Part shown: one piece after another, positions 49,801-64,000 of the stretch
How positions within the stretch are numbered: position 1 is the stretch's first letter
Layout: every line of letters begins with the position of its first letter
NCBI RefSeq assembly: GCF_016859285.1
Contig: NC_053413.1
Span: 20,011,501-20,075,500, forward strand
Length of the DNA stretch: 64,000 nucleotides
Direction: 5' to 3'
Source of the DNA: Xiphias gladius
Taxonomy: Eukaryota; Chordata; Actinopteri; Istiophoriformes; Xiphiidae
Notes under the pieces: model-generated
Databases searched by the model: none
Told to the model about the DNA's origin: nothing
Seen by the model: only the letters and a program-made list of their open reading frames with translations
Program-made: the position numbers and the translations under genes

Positions 49801-50024
49801 TTTACTTAAAACTTCATTAAGGTTTCCATAAGCTGTTTTTCACAATTAAGTTAAATCTTGCTGTTGTGACAAAAAGGTACAAGGGGCTTTCAGCAGCCCC
49901 TCATCCCCGCTGACAGTGACCAGCTGACCTTCTATGTTGATTGGCTCAGCCAAGGAGGAAGCCAGTGACACAGAGTCCTCAGAGGAGAGCTTCAACCGCA
50001 GGCCTTCCACGTCATCCATCTGCG
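37708..50024 (-). CDS. arhgef18: Rho guanine nucleotide exchange factor 18 (p114RhoGEF)
   Basis: Coding exons in gene order: 50024-49929, 49116-48976, 48315-48065, 46590-46465, 46015-45898, 45668-45429, 44435-44359, 44106-43925, 43252-43197, 42520-42341, 42062-42000, 41698-41583, 41485-41423, 41315-41268, 41099-40611, 40187-39872, 39451-39347, 37862-37708. From the ATG at 50019-50017 every junction is in phase and the product is 938 aa (human short form 1015). It activates RhoA, and Rac1 in some settings, at tight junctions and apical membranes. Domains: DH at roughly 70-320 ([26 protein letters not shown]), PH at about 330-450 ([29 protein letters not shown]), a long coiled coil, then a Pro/basic tail ([15 protein letters not shown]) ending EKVIFL. 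The human protein ends EDVIFF. The human neighbour INSR is also the neighbour here. Confidence 0.93.
40611..41099 (-). CDS. arhgef18: arhgef18 coiled-coil exon
   Basis: 163 codons, phase 0 at both ends. Long runs of Glu, Arg, Gln and Lys with heptad leucines ([38 protein letters not shown]), corresponding to the human segment LLLEQERQRNFEKQREE. It probably mediates dimerisation or junctional targeting. Confidence 0.93.
43925..44435 (-). CDS. arhgef18: arhgef18 PH-domain exons
   Basis: Exon 44435-44359 encodes [20 protein letters not shown] and exon 44106-43925 encodes [20 protein letters not shown] through MYEIHTGS to [10 protein letters not shown]. This is the PH fold ending in its C-terminal helix, continuous with the DH domain as in all Dbl-family exchange factors. 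Confidence 0.92.
45429..49116 (-). CDS. arhgef18: arhgef18 DH-domain exons
   Basis: Five exons (49116-48976, 48315-48065, 46590-46465, 46015-45898, 45668-45429) carry the catalytic DH domain. Conserved segments in order: KRQDVIYELIQTE (CR1), [37 protein letters not shown] and [17 protein letters not shown] (CR3). This surface binds the GTPase switch regions. Confidence 0.92.
48483..48800 (-). other. Open frame with hydrophobic segments in an arhgef18 intron
   Basis: Directly upstream of the DH exon 48315-48065, and in the same frame, an uninterrupted frame extends about 160 codons into the intron. It holds three or so hydrophobic stretches ([43 protein letters not shown]), an acceptor-like GTGACAG near 48803 and a donor-like GTAAAG near 48482. 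It could be a cryptic exon or a fragment of a membrane-protein gene. No family is recognised with confidence. Confidence 0.35.
49929..50024 (-). CDS. arhgef18: arhgef18 exon with probable start codon
   Basis: After acceptor GTCCAG it reads [19 protein letters not shown], aligning with EMDEADSAFLKFKQTADDS of human ARHGEF18. The Met at 50019-50017 is the first usable start below the in-frame stop of the preceding candidate exon. A longer start further upstream cannot be excluded. Confidence 0.75.
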
Positions 50025-50486
50025 CTGGACCAGATTTAGTTGGTATGTGATGAAATAAGGCTCAACAGGTAAATTAAAATGTGATGTCAGTGCGAAAACA
50101 TGCGCGCACACACACAGACACACAAAAACACAGACTAATGCTGTAGGCCTTCGGTGCTCCTGCTTAATTCAAGATGGGAGCTACCAGAATTTGATATCAG
50201 ACTTTGATAATGGATCATAACTCTCTGATGCCAGGTATAACACAACCATGATGGCACAAGGAAAAATGTCTGCAAAAACAACAAAAGACATCACGAGACT
50301 AAGAATCAGATTTTATACCACACATCTCTATCAGGCCCAGAATGAAGCTGGAAAAACATGTGACTAGGTTTGAATTTTCATGTATGAGGAAAAACTAAGT
50401 TAAGACACTCGCAGTTGTACTCTGATTGTTGTCTGCACACGAAGGAACATGATGGAAATAACTTCTTAAAATACATGTTCACCAAC

Positions 50487-50615
50487 CTGAGACTCGTGTC
50501 TTAAGAAGAGGAAGAAGGCTGAAGGCTGGATTTTTTGGGGGTGACAGTCATGCCTGGACTAAGGAGGCTGGCAGGGAGGCCATTGGAGGCCGGGGGAGAA
50601 ACACTTTCCCCGGTG
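50487..50615 (-). CDS. arhgef18: Candidate upstream arhgef18 exon with in-frame stop
   Basis: A strong acceptor (TTTCTCTCATTCAG) opens a frame reading TGESVSPPASNGLPASLLSP, then GMTVTPKKSSLQP. The MTV core echoes the MTVSQKGG start of the human short isoform. The frame hits TAA at 50501-50503 before the weak donor GTTGGT at 50486-50481. It may act as 5' UTR or uORF in the main transcript, or the frame is disturbed in this assembly. Confidence 0.45.
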
Positions 50616-51817
50616 CTGAATGAGAGAAAGAACAACAAACAGAGAAGCACAGACGGAGAAATAGTCTGAGTAACAGAGGCAGTAACATAAATACTTTGTG
50701 AGAGACTGAATGTTAGATGATTGAAAATAAGAAACAACAAGTGCTGAGGAATGAAGTTTAAATTAACTGTTACAAATGGGTGTTTTCCTTGGTCTTTTCA
50801 CTCTACAAGGATGAAAAGAGGGATTTTTAAAATGATTTTTTAGAAGATGTTCTAAAGACTGACATTTGTCCAAAATGTCCTGACAACATGACAATGTGCA
50901 GCAAAGATATCCTGTTTAATCTTAACATTTTTAAAATACAATACAAGTGTGTCAAGTTTACATCATAAAGGACAAAATAATTAAAAACAATAACATACAA
51001 AATGGCAGATGTATGTAAAAAATGAGCTGTGTTCCACTGTTACGCATTACATCAAACAAAGCTACTTTAGTGTGTAAAACAAACTACAATAACTTTGTTA
51101 AAGTTTAATTACAATTTTCGTTGAATCATTAATTTTGACAACATTTAACATCACCACTGAAGGTCAATACACAGATTATCACCCAGCGCCACATTAAAAG
51201 TAATGAGGATTTCAGGATTTAGAGTTTATTATTTAACAGGAAATGCAAACAAACATACCTTTATTATTTGTTACCAAGAGCCCCACTTTGCTGACTCACA
51301 GACCCTCAAACAGACAGGCTACCTACAAAAGAAAAAGCAGTATAAGGAGACAGTATATTTCATGGAGCTGAAACCAAACAACAGGATGCTACAAAACTAA
51401 TATAGCCCTGTGGGAACTGGTTTGGCAGAACGCAACAGCACAGTTCAAGTCAGACAAGCTCTCAAGTAAAGACATTTAAAAAACTGTGCTGGAGAACAAA
51501 AGAGCAGCACTATGGTAACAGCAACTACAAATGACATCATTTATTACAGTGACACAGGTAAAGTAGCTCTTCGCACCTACATGGATCTACATTGCCTCTT
51601 TTCACTTTAAAGTGTTACATAAGATGTATGTCAAATCTACTCAACATTTTCCTCTTCAGTGAGATACACATCTCTACAGGGTGGGTTGTGAAAATGATAA
51701 CAAACACCATAAAAATCCTATGACCTATCTTTTTAAGTCAAAATGGTCCTCATTTAGCTGTTCTTACATGACTTTAAAAGCCAATAATCTCCTCATCTGT
51801 GACTGAGAATGACTCAC

Positions 51818-51882
51818 CTTGTTCGTAGAGACCCTGGCCTTTTTCCCCCCTGTGATATGTCTTCTGCAGTTCCCTCGTGACA
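51818..51882 (-). CDS. arhgef18: Candidate upstream arhgef18 exon (65 nt)
   Basis: A clean acceptor (TTTTTCCAG) and donor (CAAG/GTGAGT) bound 65 nt. Spliced to 50615-50487 it keeps the TGESVSPP frame open (CHEGTAEDISQGGKRPGSLR). It may be coding in a long isoform or untranslated. Confidence 0.45.
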
Positions 51883-52654
51883 CTGGAAAAACACAAAAGG
51901 GAAAAATCCCCTTTGAACAGAGGATAAAAACGAAAGAGCAAATTGCAGAAAACCACTGGCACTGGATGCTCTTGGGTCACCCTCTGAATTAATTTGGTGG
52001 CAACTCTGACAGAGAGAAGAATGTCTGCCAGTTTTAGCTCAGAGGTCCACAGTGACCTTGCTGACTGGGTCTATGAGCGTCTGTAGGTGTGCACATGCTA
52101 ATGGGTCCTAAAAAGTTCAATAAGACTGAGCAACAGAGCAACAAAAAGCAACAGCTGTTCAAAGTCAGACACGCCTAAAACACACACAACAGTTTGACCA
52201 AAGAAGTTGCGACACAGTGTCACACAGGAGCTCCCCTGGTAGCCTCTGGCGCACCTGTTTGACACACAATTACACTAGCTGCAGAACAGGAGCAGAAACC
52301 TCAACATCTGTGTCTGCAACACACTACATCATGTACACTGTTTTGTTTGTATCCTGAAAAATTAATCTGAAAAATCAACATACATTTTTAAGAACAATGA
52401 TAAATAACGTGGTGCACCCGAGAATTTTGAATTGCTCTTTGAAAACAGTGACTAAATACCAAATCAAAATCAAAATCTGAGCACTGACACTACAAATGTC
52501 ATTTTCATGAGTGTCCCATAACAGTGTTTTCTTGTGCTTTGCAGAATTTCTGCACTCAAGAAGAAGGTCAAAGCAGCAAAGCTGCCCATCAGTTCACTTC
52601 CTATTTTCACTTTTTATTTTGGGTACATTATTTTTGGGCTGTAACAATTGATGC

Positions 52655-52845
52655 TGAAGGGGACATGAATGTCTTTACCAAATTCTATGGCAATCCATCG
52701 AATAGATTTTGATATAGACATCCCATAGATGGCGGAACCAGAAGAAAAGTCACCAAGGTCACTGAAATTCATCCTCCTAGAGCCATGAAGGTCCGTACCA
52801 AATTTGGCGCCAATCCATCCAGTATATGTGAAATATCACAGAAAC
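52655..52845 (+). repeat. Common percomorph interspersed repeat, two internal monomers
   Basis: Two related monomers follow one another: acatgaatgtctttacc with ggcaatccatcgaatag, and tgaaggtccgtaccaaattt with gccaatccatccagtat. This is the widespread fish repeat built on accaaatttcatggcaatcc. Recognised from memory; class uncertain. Confidence 0.65.
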
Positions 52846-52931
52846 AGTAAAAACTTGGTCCTGCCAGTGGTTGCAAATTTTAGCTTCAGAAGTTTGGCAA
52901 CTTTCTGCCATTTTACAGACTTAATGAATAA

Positions 52932-52955
52932 TTAGTTATTTGTACAAATAACTAA
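52932..52955. repeat. 24-bp perfect palindrome
   Basis: ttagttatttgt followed at once by its exact reverse complement acaaataactaa, with no spacer. In an upstream arhgef18 intron. Confidence 0.95.
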
Positions 52956-54489
52956 AACAAAATTACAGGAAAATCACAGTGTCCTAGTTTGTATTACAAT
53001 AATGTGCCAAAGAAATCACATCTTATTTGTCATTATTCTTTTCGTGAATAGAAATAGCAGAAACTTTATGCTTTGGACTTAACCGATCATATAAAAAGTA
53101 CTTTCTTTATTTATTAATTAATGTATTTATTTATATTTTTTTCTGAGTACCATATGTTACATTTAAGGTCTACAAACTTCGCCAGCACACAACAATAACA
53201 AAAAACTTTACCGTCCTACTTCCTTAAACACTTCTTCCCCGGCCTTAGTATCATATTTCTTTAAAGACTTGTTTCTAAGCCTCATGGTATGTTATTAGCC
53301 ATAGAATGGTTCTACAGATCAGCCCCTTGTTGTAAGTGGCAGCCACACCTGAAATGATTCACACTGGGTGGAAAGGAAACAGAGCATCATGAAATACTGG
53401 TCATTCCCTGAAGAGACAGAAGAGACCAAACAAGACCAGCGAGTCTGCCCAGTATCGTGCAGAGGACTGAGAGATAGGGGAAAAAACTGCTAAATGTTGT
53501 GTTTATGGAAAGTAGCTTCACAAGACACTGGAACCTATCATTTTAACAAGAAAACTACTTTAAAAAAAAAAAAAAAAAGTGAAAGTTGCTAATGTCTGTG
53601 ATGACAAGACAAAGCGAAAGGGCCTGATGGTCTTCTCCCAACCAAGCCATTGATGGTTAACAACCGTGAAACTATGACGATTAGTTTGTGGAAGCCATAA
53701 AAGCAAACACAAAGGAACAAGCGATCTGTGTATTTCTCTGGTTCCCGATAAACCCTGCAGGCTGTATGTGTTTGAAATCATCACAGATGTATAATATATG
53801 AATAACAGAAAATCCAAATGACTGAAAATCGGTCCCTGCTTACTGCAACAGGTATTTCTTGCACTTTTTATTTTGAAGTCACGGGCACCAGCCCTGCCAC
53901 ACCGTTTACTTATTAACTTTCAGATACCGGCTGTGTTTTTATCTTTAGTGTGCCATTAACAGATGCCAAGGTGTTTCTGTCAGCATGAACAGGTAAACAC
54001 TAACCTTACTACGTACTCAATCTGAAATGAAAGTTAATCTGCTTTTAGTCATTACAGTCTCAACTTGACATCTCAACTCCTTTTAATGCTTATACTACAA
54101 TTTATGCCTTAAAGCCATCTGGGGTCCCACGCCGCCAACTCCTTCAGCTCCTTTAAGTCCCACGTCTTCCACTGTTCATACACAATTTACACAACTTCTT
54201 TCAGTGGTTACACTTCATCTGACATTTACACTGTAACGATTTTCTACCCCTTTTTCAGTGCTCGAACTTAAACTGATATATCATCTTCACTCACGGCTTA
54301 CATTAAAGTAAACACTTCAACTTAATTCAGTGCCTAACTTCATTCATTTCAACACTTGCCTTTTAACTGCCACTGCAACTCCTTTCAGTCAATGTTTTTT
54401 TTTTCCGACTGTCACTTCAGCTTCAATCTTTGGCGGATTATGAGAAAAATGGGTCCCTGGGCATTGACAGGTAAAAGCCCCCATATAGG

Positions 54490-54600
54490 ACCCCCCCCCC
54501 ACACACTTCGTGGTCGCTTTGCATCTCTGTGTCTCTTTGTAGTTGCTTTGCATCTCTTCGTGGTTGTTTTGCCTCTCTTTGGGATCATATAGCATAACTT
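54490..54600. repeat. C tract and degenerate minisatellite
   Basis: A run of about 10-12 C is followed by imperfect repeats of about 22 bp built on tggttgctttgcatctctt, a minisatellite motif common in fish. Confidence 0.7.
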
Positions 54601-55169
54601 TGTGATTGTTGTGTGTCTTTGAAATGAGCTCTTTTGCCTTTGAAACAAGAAATAATAAAAGTCACCTCATGTGGTATAAACCATCCATGACTTCAGCCTC
54701 TTTGTTATTTCGTTATTCCAAATCTGTTTAACCGCAAATTCTGAGCAGTGATCACAAGTAAATTTTCTTCAGAAAAATTTGAAGCTAAGGCTTGCATACC
54801 ATTCTCCGTTTTGTCATCTGTCAGCTCTATTGTTTGGTGAAATCTTACGTTTTATGTTACTTCAGTTTCAACCGTCAAAGTTTCATATCCCTCCGCATAC
54901 AACATAACGCTTTATTTCGGTTTTCCAGATTCGACGAAGTTGCCATTAGTGTTTTTTTTTTTTTTTTTTTAATGGAAATGCGAAGAATGCCAAGGTGCTA
55001 GGTGAGAGTAAGGTGAACTGGATTCATTCCCACTGAAACGAGTGGCAGACTAAAACAACAGAGACAGGTGCAAGTGAATAATTATTAGCTACCTGCGTGT
55101 ATCCCCAACGTTTACTAAATTGCTGGCTTTGCCTATGGAGATTCGTTGGAAGGACGCTAACGCCGCTTG

Positions 55170-55850
55170 AGCTAATACTGACCACAACGACAGTAACGTC
55201 AAAAATTACGGGACGCTGGCTTTAATTGCTTCGGTTTTCGCGGAGAGAGAGAAGAAAGGAAGAACTCGTGTCATTTTTCCAGGTCACGTCGACTCAATAG
55301 AAAGCAGGAGGTTGCCGTTTCATTAACAGATGTTTTCATGGTCGCGACGTATGTTTTACTCTCCAATAACGAGACCCAGTGGCGGTGGCAAAAGTCAACA
55401 ACCCAGCAGCAGCTTTATCTTACCGGGTGTTGAAAAGAAGCAGCAGGGCTCACCGGCAGCAGGAGACAACTTGGTGTTTATTTCCAGGCAAAGTCTCACA
55501 ACAGCTTCCACTGAAGGGGGGGCAGTGAGGCTGCCCTCGGGGACGAACAAGTGCACAAACAGATGAAAATGGAGCTGAGGGGAGGGAAGGGGGGGGGTGT
55601 TTAAAAAGGAAATCCCAGCCTCCTTCGGACGAGCCCTCCTTCCCTCCCTGAGCATTGTGGGAATCAGTAGGTTCAGTGCAACACATTCCGCAAGTTCAAC
55701 CAGCGAGACCGTCTGGCCCTCCGACGCCGCCTTCACAGCAACGCAGACAGGGGGCAGCATTGGCACGTTTCTGCCGGCGTGACCCCGCGTGCTCTGCTGC
55801 CATGCGGCAGTCGTTTGGCATTGATATGAAACCCACCGGAAAGATGTTTA
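55170..55850 (-). promoter_or_regulatory. arhgef18: GC-rich presumptive arhgef18 promoter and first exon
   Basis: A locally CpG-rich stretch in AT-rich surroundings. On the minus strand it ends with a good donor (CACCCG/GTAAGA; exon end at 55424). This fits a non-coding first exon starting somewhere below 55850. The 123-codon minus-strand frame inside it is compositionally biased and is not taken as coding. Confidence 0.45.
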
Positions 55851-55998
55851 AATGGGCTTTTCCTGTAAGAAACAGTGACACCTTATCCCGGAGGGCGGAA
55901 ACGAATTGGAGCTTAGTTTCAACTTTTATATACAGTTTGGTATTTTAGTTTTAGAGTCACTAAATCTGATAAATCTGAGATTGGGGGGGTGTAAGACA

Positions 55999-56040
55999 AT
56001 TAATGGGAGATTAATGGGAGATTAATGGGAGATTAATGGG
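55999..56040. repeat. 11-bp minisatellite (attaatgggag)n
   Basis: Nearly four perfect copies in tandem, between arhgef18 and insr. Confidence 0.92.
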
Positions 56041-56487
56041 AAAGAACAAAAAACAAAGTCCTGATACACACATTTGGCTTCATATTTTGGACTTTTGACC
56101 CAATTTTGCTTTGTTTGTTTTTGTTTTGTGAAAAATTGGACCATGTTACCTCTTTGAGCCTCCAACAGTTTTATGAATCAACGTGAGAAGCTCAGAGAAG
56201 AAATCAGACTTTGGTGGAACTGCTAAAAAACTCAGACATCTGAAACGTGACAAAGGGCCCTGGCTAGATACTGCTTTTTTCTGTCACAACCCAAGAAGGT
56301 TGGAAATGATTGGCTTAATCTTTAACAATGTGTTTTGTTTTCTGAAATTATCTTTGTTAAAATTTTGTAAAATCTTAGTCTTTCACGTAACTGGTAACTA
56401 TATCTATCAGGTGAATGTAGTGGTATAAACAGTACAATGTTTCCCTCTGAAATCTGGTGAAAAACAAGTCTTAATTAGCGCGAAACG

Positions 56488-56550
56488 GAAATACTCCAAG
56501 TACGAGCACCTAAAAATTGTACTTAAGTATTAATGTACTTGGTTATAGTC
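56488..56550 (-). mobile_element. Fragment of the CAGTGGTGGAA-type MITE
   Basis: The segment tccaagtacgagcacctaaa with tgtacttaagtattaatgta matches the 5' part of the MITE seen at 30898, inverted. Short relic. Confidence 0.55.
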
Positions 56551-56578
56551 CTTAGGAAGGCATGAGTAAAAAGAGTGG

Positions 56579-56802
56579 ACCTTGTGCTGAGAATGTTTTG
56601 TCAACTTTTAATCTCAACCTTCAAACAAACATGGACAATAAGTCCTTTAAGTTCTCAGTAAAATGTGCCGATATCTATAGACATCTGTAATTCCATAACG
56701 ACAGGGTGAATCCATCTGCTGGGGATGATAGTGTGATACAGCCAAAAGCTCCACAACAGCTACTGAGCGGACACCTTGTGCTGAGAATGTTTTGTCAACT
56801 TT
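56579..56802. repeat. Pair of 31-bp direct repeats
   Basis: accttgtgctgagaatgttt followed by tgtcaacttt occurs at 56579-56609 and again at about 56772-56802, with weaker similarity beyond. A small local duplication. Confidence 0.8.
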
Positions 56803-57930
56803 CGTCTCCACGCTTTCACAGACTTTGGTTTGGTGGTTCACCTTGGTTTTTCTGTGAAATGACTGGGTTTAAATATGAAGCGTTATCGTCCTCGCTCCCC
56901 TGACATGAACCCATTCGGAGAAATCTAAATTACTTTAACAAGTACACACTAAGCACAGGTTGTATTTTGTGATCCGGACAGACTGAGATGTTGTATATCA
57001 GAGTGCAACAGGTGATGTGAAACATCTGAAACTGGTGTGAATACTGGCAGCAGAGGTGATTGATCCGCAGGAATGAAAAGCGGAAGGATTTTGGATAAAT
57101 GCTAAATTAAACCAACAATGATAAAATAGCAGAGATGAAGCTGTGCGGGGATGTGGAAATGATGCTGACTTTACTTGGACTGCACTGTGCAATGAATCAC
57201 AAATCCCCCCAGCACACCCCAGAACATTTTGACCAGAAACCAAAAAGAAAGTCTCTAAAACCTCTATTTAAATACTTGGATATGATGGATGCATTTTAAG
57301 TTCAGCCAAAGCTATTGTGAGGTTTCAGCAGTCTGAATTAATCAAATAAAGTGGGTGTCTTCCAAAGTTAAAGTTTTTCAGTCCAGAACTCTGTGTTTGT
57401 GTTGCCGTTTCTCCTCTGCAGCTGAATGAGTAAACACTGTCCTAGGAAACCCAAGGAGGAAATTTTGCAATAAGATGACTGTAACTTTGGGAGATACTCA
57501 GGATTTGACTCATTCAGACTTCTGAAGCCAAGGACGAGCACTGTGGATTCTGTTCCATATCACTCGAGTCACGCAAGAAAGAAATCTTCTCAAAACCAGT
57601 AGGGAGAGGAAGAATTATTACAGCGGCCAAAAACACTTTCAATTTATAATTTATAGTATGTTAATCAATTGTGAACCTACCCTTCAAAAGCGATTTACAA
57701 CCTCCTACAGCTTTACTTATGTCGGAGTTACATGTGGTCTCAGTGATGCATGAGACCTGCTTGACCTCACCTAAGCTGCCTTCATGCGAAGATGTAAAAC
57801 AATACACTTTGAAAGCTAATCTGGTTTTCACGCCAAGATATGTCATTGGAATGTGCAAATTATATACTGTGCAGGAATAAGACTTTCTAAAAGTTCAAAG
57901 CTTTGCCTTTCCTCCGCCTTGTACTTCATC

Positions 57931-58195
57931 CTCAGTTGGCAGTTTATTTGGTACACCGAGCTGAAACTATTGCAGTCTAATATAAACAGTCCTGCGAGAA
58001 TCCCTGCCTTCATGAAGGCCTTAATGTTGAGAAACACCTCTCTGTATAACACAGTACAGTTCAACAGCAACACAAACTTCACCAAAATGATTATTAAGTC
58101 GAAACAACAGTTTCATGGAGGAGGACTTATTGAAGTACAGCTGTATTAGACCGCATTAGTTTCAGCTAGGTGTACCAAATAAACTCCCGACTGAG
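57931..58195. mobile_element. 265-bp MITE with about 37-bp terminal inverted repeats
   Basis: The left end ctcagttggcagtttatttg with gtacaccgagctgaaac is mirrored by the right end (gtttcagctaggtgtaccaa with ataaactcccgactgag), with only a few mismatches over 37 bp. The motif ggtacacc next to agtttatt is typical of a fish DNA-transposon family. Target duplication not identified. Confidence 0.82.
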
Positions 58196-60264
58196 TGTAC
58201 AGTATGTGATCACGTTCAGGGTAGTTTCCATTTCATTGCTGTCCAGCAGGCGGCGTCATTGCACCATAGCAGTTCGCCGGGGGATCAGGCTCAGGTATTG
58301 AGTCAAACCCAGCCCACTGGAGTCTGATCCAGCAGGTAAACGGTCACTAATGATACCCTTAGGTCTGCACATGGCATTCGAAATGTGTAATGCGATAATT
58401 GCTTTCGATTGGAGCTCGACAGTTACGTCAGAAATCCCAGTAGTGATTTACCTCAGTTACTGTATGTCACTATCATTGCACATATTTCAGACATACACAT
58501 GGAATATTGCTGTACATAAGCTTTTTATAGGCTGCATCTTGTGTTTCGACCCTAATTATTCTTGATTCAAAGTTAAAATGTTTGTGTTTTATTTGTGCTT
58601 TTTTGTTTATTTATTTTTTTAATCATACTTATATTTATTACATTTCTTGTGAAGTTTGTTCAGAATTTAATTTCATTATCGTAAAATAGCCGGCCTCGGT
58701 ATGTACCGTGCCTGCCACCGCTAGCCAAATTTGAGGGATCATTGCCAAAAGTCTTTTGATTGTGTAGTGTTAACAAAATATTGTGTAACTGGATTTTCTT
58801 TTTTACTCTCAAATATCAGAGTCAGCCAGGCTTTACTTTTCATGTAAACTGACTTGAATGTCTGTATACTACATTTTTTGCAGGGCTGACTCTGTTGGAA
58901 ACAAACCCCTGCCTTTCCAGGCTCTACTCTTGAGATAAAGCCACAGCCTCCCTCTATAAACACAGAGAAATCTCAGTATTCACTGAAGAAACAAATCACC
59001 ATCTGGAAAATAACAGAAGCACTGCCAGAGCCTCTTCATGAATGCACCTTGCTGCATTATTTACAGCACTATTTTATTTGATCTTGATATGATGGGCAGA
59101 CATCTTAAGCTGAAGACGCCAAACGCTTCTTCTCCAGGGCATCGCATAGCAAAAAGACCAAGTGCTGTTGGTTGATCATGAGTCCAAAAAAGCTAATTAG
59201 TAGGATTTTCTGGATTAGAAAAAATAAACATAAGAGACTAACATGTAAAAATGTTTTCTATGACCGGAAATACCTCAAGAATGACAACATATCAGCTATG
59301 TACAAAAACATCAATAATATATTTATATATATATATTTATATTTTTTTTCTTCTATACCCACTAAAATATACCAAAGAAGCAGCTATTGGTCAATCTGAG
59401 GAACTCGTTCGCCAACATGTTTTTGAAAACAGTTTAAATATCCTTCAGCTGTAAATGTGAAAACTCAAAAAAGGAAACAAAAAGGAAAAAACAAAAACAA
59501 AAGAAAAAGAAAAAAAAGAGAGAAAGAAATACAGGTAAATAAATTAAAAAAAAAAAACAAACAAAAAAAAAAAAAAAAACATAACCTGACAAAAGTCCTG
59601 TGTTAATCCTGTGAGCCATTTTGGAATACTGCAGAGTGTGAGGAGGTAAGCCACTTCAACAAGCTTCTCCAGTGGATAAGAGTTTGTTCGAGGTTGGACC
59701 GTCTTCGACCATCCAACACAGAGTTCCCAAAATCTTTCATTTTCAGTTCGTCATCCGCTTGTGTACAAAGATTCAGACACAGTCCCATGACAACTGATGG
59801 AGGCCACAGACAAAATAGAAGGGCACTTTTTCCAAAACTTAGCAACCCAGGGATGAACCCTTTTGTTGAAATAGGGGGGAGGGACACAGTCTGGATTTAG
59901 GGAGGGACAGTGGGTTTAGCAGCCTTCTTGTTTGTCAAGAGTTTGTTTCACAGTTGAATCCATTATCCACCCAGTCTAGCACAAACTTGGCAATATATAT
60001 ACAGTATATAAACTACAATCATTAACAAGAGAGACGCAGGAGATTCATCCTTAAATACAAAAAAGTGTCTTCTGGCGTCCGTGAAGGGACTTACTGTAGT
60101 GTGTGTTTGTGGCATCTGAGGAGAAAAATAAGGTCCTGAGATTTGCACTGAGGGGCTTCTGAAGAGAGTGTGATAAAAGTGTGATCTATATAAAATGACA
60201 ACAAAGACAAAAATATATTCAAATCTATAGTATCAATGTGTTTGCGTGGGATGTGTGCAGTATG
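58196..60264 (-). other. insr: Intergenic DNA and insr 3' UTR
   Basis: No coding exon. It contains A-rich tracts (59460-59580) and several possible minus-strand AATAAA signals (for example near 59073). The true insr 3' end cannot be fixed from sequence alone. Confidence 0.45.

Positions 60265-64000
<3,736 letters not shown>

Noticed and set aside
55395-55766. 123-codon minus-strand frame in the GC-rich region
   Set aside because: Biased composition, no recognisable domain, and splicing from the donor at 55424 does not continue it; more likely 5' UTR.

Overview
The window is nuclear DNA of a ray-finned fish, most likely a percomorph teleost. Four multi-exon vertebrate genes can be read: dapk3, sppl2b, arhgef18 and insr. 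All four orthologues sit on human 19p13.3-p13.2, and INSR and ARHGEF18 are neighbours there. The interspersed repeats (hAT-like MITEs, a Tc1 relic, a tRNA-derived SINE head) are of types common in teleost genomes.

Layout. (1) 1-1210: the 5' end of dapk3 on the minus strand, with its first coding exon, intron 1 and a probable non-coding exon 1. (2) 1211-2698: intergenic. (3) 2699-18082: a 15.4-kb tandem array, the most striking object here. It carries 22 tRNA-Glu(CTC)-derived units, all on the minus strand. Seven are perfect 72-nt genes, one has a single stem change, and fourteen are degenerate. They lie in a three-part higher-order repeat of about 1.49 kb: A (tRNA), B (a decayed tRNA with a shared 2-nt anticodon-loop loss) and C (no tRNA). 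(4) 18083-19918: intergenic and promoter DNA with a large imperfect inverted repeat about 210 bp upstream of the sppl2b start codon. (5) 19919-30607: sppl2b on the plus strand, 15 coding exons, phase-consistent, 558 aa. (6) 30608-36790: 3' UTR and intergenic DNA holding a three-level nest of hAT-type elements and a separate 291-bp MITE with an 8-bp target duplication. (7) 36791-55850: arhgef18 on the minus strand, 18 coding exons giving 938 aa, with candidate upstream leader exons and a GC-rich presumptive promoter. (8) 55850-60264: intergenic DNA and insr 3' UTR, with small repeats. (9) 60265-64000: the last five coding exons of insr on the minus strand (kinase domain and C-terminal tail); the gene continues beyond the right edge.

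Functions. The protein genes are not an operon and act separately: DAPK3 is a death-associated/ZIP serine-threonine kinase, SPPL2B an intramembrane GxGD aspartyl protease, ARHGEF18 a RhoA/Rac exchange factor, and INSR the insulin receptor tyrosine kinase. The tRNA array would supply tRNA-Glu(CTC) by RNA polymerase III, independently of its neighbours. No retroviral or LTR element, CRISPR array or bacterial-type operon was seen. Splice sites were assigned by eye from GT/AG signals, reading phase and recalled human protein sequences; none has transcript support here.
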